Positions 59,620 to 64,000 of a stretch of 64,000 nucleotides of DNA are shown in pieces. The translations under genes and the position numbers were made by a program. The stretch spans positions 1,364,001 to 1,428,000 of the forward strand of contig OY970338.1 in NCBI GenBank assembly GCA_963717515.1, written 5' to 3'. How positions within the stretch are numbered: position 1 is the stretch's first letter; each line of letters opens with the position of its first letter. The notes under the pieces are model-generated. The model was not told where the DNA came from and ran no database searches. It was given only the letters and a program-made list of their open reading frames with translations. Source of the stretch: CAYXZQ01 sp963717515. GTDB taxonomy: Archaea > Nanobdellota > Nanobdellia > Woesearchaeales > DSVV01.

Positions 59620-59719
59620 TGCCGAACACCCTGCTTATCATCATGAACAGTATCAGGCCGAGCACTATGACGAGCACCAGGACAAGTATGAATTTCATCC
59701 ATTGGCCTTTTCTGTCCAT
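59609..59719 (-). CDS. Very small single-pass membrane protein (36 aa)
   Basis: 36 residues: M-D-R-K-G-Q-W start, which is an ideal class III prepilin motif, then one hydrophobic helix that fills nearly the rest. The TATA-like TTTATATAT lies some 26 nt upstream, so it is leaderless and is the promoter-proximal gene of the operon running to 52979. It could be the major filament subunit or an assembly factor. Confidence 0.7.
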   Translation of the reverse strand: MDRKGQWMKFILVLVLVIVLGLILFMMISRVFGIAK

Positions 59720-59826
59720 GGTCTGATTACGTTTTCTTTGATATATAAATGTTTGGGATGCTGACACAGCAAACCCCGCGCGCAATATCAGTAACCTTTT
59801 TAAAATCACCCTGATTTCCAGGTCCC

Positions 59827-60123
59827 GGGCAGGATAGGCCGGGAGGCTAGCCCTCTCCTGTAACTGCTAACGGGCTTTAGGCGGGGCCGAAACCTGGAGA
59901 GAGATGCTGCAGGCCTTCATCAGTCTCATTATGGACTGTGAGGTTCTGTCCTGCAGGACTGGTCTTATTAGGAATCAAGTCAGGCCAGGAATGGAGCAGC
60001 TTTAACTATTAGAACTGGTGCTTGCAGGGTAGCGGAACTGAGGAAATATTGAGGTCAGCTGGTGATTCTCTGCTGTGTCCATCTTCGGGTGTTCCTGCTC
60101 ATCTTTTCTTGACTGGCCTGCCC
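59827..60123 (+). ncRNA. Signal recognition particle RNA (7S)
   Basis: About 297 nt. The 5' end GGGCAGG pairs with the 3' end CCTGCCC; the Alu-like 5' part has the expected GGCC-GGGAGG, CTGTAAC and GGCGGGGCCGAAA segments; the S domain contains GTCAGGCC then GGAA and GGAGCAGC (helix 8, SRP54 site). A TTTTTAAAA TATA element at 59797-59805 sets the start near 59826. Binds SRP19 and SRP54 for membrane targeting. The exact ends are uncertain by a few bases. Confidence 0.92.
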
Positions 60124-60166
60124 TCATTTCTGCATAAGATTTTTTCTAGGTAAGGGTTACCGGAAT

Positions 60167-60790
60167 TCAATCAGAGAACTTCTTTTCCAGTTCATAAAGA
60201 GATTCGATCCTCATGTCAGGTTTGAGGTCATGCTTGTGCTCTTTCCTGTCGATTAGAACCGAGAATATTCCTGCGTTCCTTGCTGTCAGGATGTCCTCAT
60301 CAGAATTGCCGACATAGATCGTCTGCTCTTTTGCAACCTTGAGGAGCCTCAGGCATTCAAGCGCGCCTTCTGGATGGGGCTTGCCCTTTATCTCTGTGAA
60401 AAGATGGGCATTCACAACGACGTCAAAATCAATGTCCAGGAGCCTGAGCTTCTTCTCTGACATCTCTCTGCCTGAGCCTGTCAGTATTGCGAGTATTATC
60501 CCTTTCTGCCTGAGCTTGTCAAGATATTTTACGTCATCAAACGCGAATGTATGGGATAACTCCTTTTCATGGTCATTTAGCCTCAAGAAGACTTTCCAGA
60601 AATCCTTGACATCGAGACCCCATTTCTCTACCATGAGATTCCTTGAATGCATGAACCAGAACTCATCAAGCTCAGGCTCAGGGACATCAGAGCCGAACTC
60701 CTTCAAGACATCCCTCACCAGGTCCCTGCGGTATTCCTTGTCGATATGCACCAGTGTCCCGTCAAGGTCAAAGATGGCTGCTTTTATCAT
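60167..60790 (-). CDS. HAD-family phosphatase (phosphoglycolate-phosphatase-like)
   Basis: 207 residues. Motif I F-D-L-D-G-T-L near residue 7, motif II T-G-S-G near 105, motif III K-P-H-P-E near 137 and motif IV V-G-N-S-D-E-D near 157: a complete HAD subfamily I phosphatase with a helical cap. Substrate undetermined (sugar phosphate, phosphoglycolate or nucleotide). Its start overlaps the LeuRS stop by 4 bp. Confidence 0.9.
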   Translation of the reverse strand: MIKAAIFDLDGTLVHIDKEYRRDLVRDVLKEFGSDVPEPELDEFWFMHSRNLMVEKWGLDVKDFWKVFLRLNDHEKELSHTFAFDDVKYLDKLRQKGIILAILTGSGREMSEKKLRLLDIDFDVVVNAHLFTEIKGKPHPEGALECLRLLKVAKEQTIYVGNSDEDILTARNAGIFSVLIDRKEHKHDLKPDMRIESLYELEKKFSD

Positions 60791-63489
60791 TCTATGAGTA
60801 TCGCAGGCTTGCCCGGCATCGCCTGCCCGGCCTTGGGCTCTTTGCTGTCCTGCGCAAGGATTATCTCGACTGAAGAGAACTCCTCTTCAAGCATCTTCTT
60901 TGCCTCACTGAGCGCCTTCTGCTCTTTTTCCTGAGAAAGAATTGTTGCTGGAATCTTTGAGTTGTCCTTGACCAATACAGGGATCATCCTTGAGATGTCC
61001 TTTCCATGGGACTTGAGGCCAGTCTTCATCAGCTCTTTTATTATGGTCCCGGGGTCGCGGGTATTCTCAAGCTGCTTCTGCATATCTTCAAAGAATCTGA
61101 ATTTCCATTCATCAGCAATGAAGAGCCTGACTTTCCTTGGCTTTTTTATCTTTGCCAGCTCCATCACCTGGAGGATGTCTCTTCTTGTGCTCTCGACAAG
61201 CTCCTCGCCAGCCTCTGCTGCCCTGTCAATCTTTGAATCATCATGGAGAGGCCATGTAGAGACTGATACGAACCCTTCCATGCCGATGGATTCCCAGATC
61301 TCCTCTGCGATATGAGGGGTGAAAGGAGAGATGAGCTGTGCAAGCGTCCTTAAGCTGAAGCTGAAGACCTCTTTGTTCTTCTCTTTGTATCTCATCAATG
61401 CTCCTGCAAGGTCCATGACAGCGCCGACAGCGAGGCTGTGGCGGAATCCGGCTATGTCATCCGTGACTTCCTTAATGGTCCTGTGAGTCTTGCTGAGCAT
61501 GTACCTGTCCTTGCTGTTGAGGGTCTTTTCATCTATTTTCCCCGATGAGATATTATCCTTGTTGTCCTCGACAAGCCTCCAGAGCCTGTTCAGGAACTTG
61601 TATGAGCCGAGGACTCCCTTGTCTGACCAGTCGAGCTCTTTTTCAGGCAATGCTGCAAACAGGATGAACAGCCTTGCAGTGTCAGGGCCGTACTTGTCTG
61701 TGATGTCAGCAGGGTCGACGACATTGCCGACTGATTTCGACATCTTCTCCCCGTCCTTTATCACCATGCCCTGGGTCAGGAGGCGTGAGAACGGCTCATC
61801 TACTGTTGTAAGCCCCAGGTCCCTGAGGGCCTTTGTGAAAAACCTTGCATACAACAGGTGAAGTATCGCGTGCTCGATGCCGCCGATGTACTGGTCGACA
61901 GGCATCCAGTATCCGACCTCATCCTTTTCAAATGGCCCTTTTTCATACTTCGGCGAGCAGAACCTGATGAAATACCAGGAAGAGTCGATGAACGTGTCCA
62001 TGGTGTCTGTCTCGCGCTTTGCATCCTCGCCGCAGACAGGACATTTTGTGTTGACGAATCCCTCGACAGTCGCAAGCGGGTTTCCTGTGCCTGTGAATCT
62101 TGCTTTCTTTGCGCTTGGTAGCTTCACCGGGAGATTATCATACGGCACCGGGACCATGCCGCAGTTCGGGCAATAGACAATCGGTATAGGAGTGCCCCAG
62201 AACCTCTGCCTTGAAATCAGCCAGTCCCTCAGCTTGTAGTTTATTGTCCTTTTTCCCCAACCCTTCTTCTCGAGCCATCTGGATATCTCATCTATAGCGT
62301 CCCTGTTCTGCGTGCCGTCGAAATCACCTGAATTGACAAGCACTCCCTCGTCGACAAATGCCCTCTTTGATTTCCTGAGCTTCTCCTCTGTGAGGTCGTA
62401 TTGCGCAGGCGTGATGACTATCTTTATCGGAAGCTTGTACTTGAGAGCGAAATCAAAGTCGCGCTGGTCATGGGCAGGCACCACCATCACAGCCCCTGTG
62501 CCGTATTCCATGAGAGCGTAATCAGCCACATAGAGAGGGAACTTCTCCCCGTTGACAGGGTTTATGAAATATCTGCCGATGAACATGCCGAATTTCTCCC
62601 TGCCTTCAGCTGTCCTGTCAATCAGGCTCCTCTTCTTCTGCTCCCTGATAAAATCTGTGACAGGCTTTTCATGCTCAGTGCCTTTGATAAGATCTTCGAC
62701 CATGGGATGCTCGAGCGAGAACACCAGGCATGTGACTCCGAAGATTGTGTCAGGCCTCGTCGTGAATGTCGAGACAGTCTTATCTGTCCCTTCTATCATG
62801 AAATCTATCATGGTGCCGTGGCTCTTGCCTATCCAGTTGGTCTGCATTGTCCTGACCTTTTCAGGCCAGTGTTCGAGTTTTTTGATATCACCTAATAACT
62901 CGTCTGCATACTCTGTTATTTTCAAGTACCACTGCTCAAGCTCCTTCTCTGTGACCTCTGACCTGCACCGCCAGCATCTTCCCTGCTCGACCTGCTCATT
63001 CGCAAGCACAGTAGTGCATTTCGGGCACCAGTTGACTGCCGACTTCTTCTTGTAGGCAAGGCCTTTCTCGAGGAGCTTGAGAAAAATCCACTGGTTCCAC
63101 TTATAGTAGCCTGTATCGAGGCTTGCAAGCTCCCTGTCCCAGTCATACGAGAGGCCCATGGCTTTCTGCTGGGCCTTGATGGACTTGATGTTTGCCTCTG
63201 TCCATTCCTCAGGGTCGACCTTGTTCTGGATTGCGGCGTTCTCAGCAGGCAGGCCGAAAGCGTCATAGCCCATGGGATATAATACATTGAATCCCTGCAT
63301 CCTCTTGAACCTTGCGAGGGCGTCGCCGATGGAGTAGTTCCGGAGATGGCCTATATGGAGCTTTGCTGACGGATAGGGGTACATCTCGAGGCAGTAGAAT
63401 TTCTTCCTCTTGTCAGGCTTTGTCCTGAAAATGCCTTCTTTCTCCCATTTTTCCTGCCATTTAAGAGCGACCTTGTTCATGTCCATCAT
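60787..63489 (-). CDS. leuS: Leucyl-tRNA synthetase, bacterial type
   Basis: 900 residues. HIGH motif in Y-P-S-A-K-L-H-I-G-H, K-M-S-K-S near residue 605 (G-E-K-M-S-K-S-V-G-N-V-V-D-P), editing-domain V-P-A-H-D-Q-R-D, zinc loop N-W-C-P-K-C, and F-D-S/T-F-I-D-S-S-W-Y. The phrases L-Y-P-M-G-Y-D-A-F-G-L-P-A-E-N-A-A and V-L-A-N-E-Q-V are diagnostic of the bacterial form; archaeal LeuRS has a different architecture. Hence a transfer from bacteria. Nearly leaderless from an ATTTATAAATAAA promoter near 63510-63524, shared region with the divergent KaiC-like gene. The alternative start three codons later is possible. Confidence 0.96.
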   Translation of the reverse strand: MMDMNKVALKWQEKWEKEGIFRTKPDKRKKFYCLEMYPYPSAKLHIGHLRNYSIGDALARFKRMQGFNVLYPMGYDAFGLPAENAAIQNKVDPEEWTEANIKSIKAQQKAMGLSYDWDRELASLDTGYYKWNQWIFLKLLEKGLAYKKKSAVNWCPKCTTVLANEQVEQGRCWRCRSEVTEKELEQWYLKITEYADELLGDIKKLEHWPEKVRTMQTNWIGKSHGTMIDFMIEGTDKTVSTFTTRPDTIFGVTCLVFSLEHPMVEDLIKGTEHEKPVTDFIREQKKRSLIDRTAEGREKFGMFIGRYFINPVNGEKFPLYVADYALMEYGTGAVMVVPAHDQRDFDFALKYKLPIKIVITPAQYDLTEEKLRKSKRAFVDEGVLVNSGDFDGTQNRDAIDEISRWLEKKGWGKRTINYKLRDWLISRQRFWGTPIPIVYCPNCGMVPVPYDNLPVKLPSAKKARFTGTGNPLATVEGFVNTKCPVCGEDAKRETDTMDTFIDSSWYFIRFCSPKYEKGPFEKDEVGYWMPVDQYIGGIEHAILHLLYARFFTKALRDLGLTTVDEPFSRLLTQGMVIKDGEKMSKSVGNVVDPADITDKYGPDTARLFILFAALPEKELDWSDKGVLGSYKFLNRLWRLVEDNKDNISSGKIDEKTLNSKDRYMLSKTHRTIKEVTDDIAGFRHSLAVGAVMDLAGALMRYKEKNKEVFSFSLRTLAQLISPFTPHIAEEIWESIGMEGFVSVSTWPLHDDSKIDRAAEAGEELVESTRRDILQVMELAKIKKPRKVRLFIADEWKFRFFEDMQKQLENTRDPGTIIKELMKTGLKSHGKDISRMIPVLVKDNSKIPATILSQEKEQKALSEAKKMLEEEFSSVEIILAQDSKEPKAGQAMPGKPAILIE

Positions 63490-63582
63490 GCTGGCTGAGG
63501 ATAAGGTTTTTATTTATAAATTTTCGTGTCATTCTGAAATCATAACAAAACTTTATATATGAATCTTGATATGATATGCAAT

Positions 63583-64000
63583 ATGCACAAGATACCAACA
63601 GGGATACCAGGGTTCGATGAGCTTGTCGAAGGCGGGTTCAACAACAACAGCGTGAACCTCATAGCAGCAGGTCCCGGCTGTGGAAAGACCCTGTTCTGCC
63701 TGCAGTTCCTATGGAACGGCCTGACCAAGTACAATGAGAACGGCATATTCATATCATTCGAAGAGAACATCGAGGACCTGAGAAAGGACGCAAACGCCAT
63801 GGACTGGCATTTCGACGAGTTCGAGCAGCAGAACAGGTTCAAGTTCGTCTATTTCCACCCGTACGAGGTCCGGGACATCCACAGGGAGCTCGAGAACCTG
63901 ATACAGTCTGTCGGCGCAAAGAGGGTGGTCATCGATTCCACTTCTGTGTACGGCATGACCCTTGAGACATCGTTCGAGGTCAGGAAAGGACTGTTCGACC
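63583..64000 (+). CDS. KaiC-like RecA-superfamily ATPase, C-terminus outside window
   Basis: 139 codons are visible. K-I-P-T-G-I-P-G-F-D-E-L-V-E-G-G opening typical of KaiC-like archaeal ATPases, Walker A A-A-G-P-G-C-G-K-T near residue 29, and Walker B V-V-I-D-S near 117, with F-I-S-F-E-E-N between. The Cys in Walker A is unusual for the family. Family members act in signalling, often with surface or motility systems. TATATAT at about 63554 gives a leaderless message from 63583; an ATG 12 nt upstream is less likely. Confidence 0.88.
   Translation, partial: MHKIPTGIPGFDELVEGGFNNNSVNLIAAGPGCGKTLFCLQFLWNGLTKYNENGIFISFEENIEDLRKDANAMDWHFDEFEQQNRFKFVYFHPYEVRDIHRELENLIQSVGAKRVVIDSTSVYGMTLETSFEVRKGLFD

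Noticed and set aside
1..64000. Insertion sequences, prophage genes or toxin-antitoxin pairs
   Set aside because: No transposase, integrase, phage or toxin motif was found; the AbrB-like gene has no toxin partner.

Overview
The window reads as chromosomal DNA of an archaeon, most likely a DPANN lineage of the Woesearchaeota/Pacearchaeota type (lineage inferred; domain well supported). It encodes RadA and RadB, archaeal S13-S4-S11-RpoD-tRNA-Leu-L18e-L13-S9, S2, TRAM proteins, RtcA, an archaeal SRP RNA, an RPA-like protein and many TATA-box promoters placed for leaderless or short-leader mRNAs. Against this sit bacterial-looking genes: a bacterial-type leucyl-tRNA synthetase, an Lgt-like membrane protein, an NlpC/P60 domain and an NrdR domain.

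Layout. 1-1.8 kb: an AbrB-type regulator with two secreted proteins. 2-4.3 kb: a glycosyltransferase-TPR-methyltransferase fusion and a small protein with a structured leader containing a predicted kink-turn. 4.5-9.4 kb: RadA, an acidic-tailed TRAM protein, ThpR, S2, RadB and a CbiM/NikM-type metal transporter. 9.5-14.4 kb: surface proteins including a transglutaminase-like domain, a small lipoprotein and the Lgt-like protein. 14.4-20.6 kb: CysRS, dCMP deaminase and an anaerobic ribonucleotide reductase set in which NrdR is fused to NrdD, with two NrdR-box-like sites at its promoter. 20.8-22.9 kb: small proteins. 22.9-30.8 kb: a 2546-residue surface protein with a cytoplasmic repeat tail, fed by a 575-bp AT-rich region holding five copies of one 17-bp dyad. 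31.4-39.3 kb: membrane glycosyltransferases. 39.4-43.2 kb: a 1285-residue surface protein. 43.3-47.9 kb: tRNA genes with intron-like inserts, a perfect 107-bp tandem repeat, many short perfect hairpins, and the ribosomal operon with a frameshifted S13. 47.9-53 kb: DUF711/ACT pair, RtcA, DUF457, RPA-like protein and a phosphoesterase. 53-59.7 kb: ten translationally coupled genes for single-pass membrane proteins with prepilin-like N termini, ending in an NlpC/P60 protein. 59.8-64 kb: SRP RNA, a HAD phosphatase, LeuRS and a truncated KaiC-like ATPase.

How it works together. The nucleotide cluster points to anaerobic deoxynucleotide synthesis under a repressor built into the enzyme itself. Much of the rest builds a glycosylated cell surface: glycosyltransferases, large Cys-rich or beta-rich ectodomains, pilin-like anchors and extracellular cysteine-peptidase folds, as expected for a cell that adheres to or feeds on another. 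All functional statements come from reading motifs by eye; no database search was possible.
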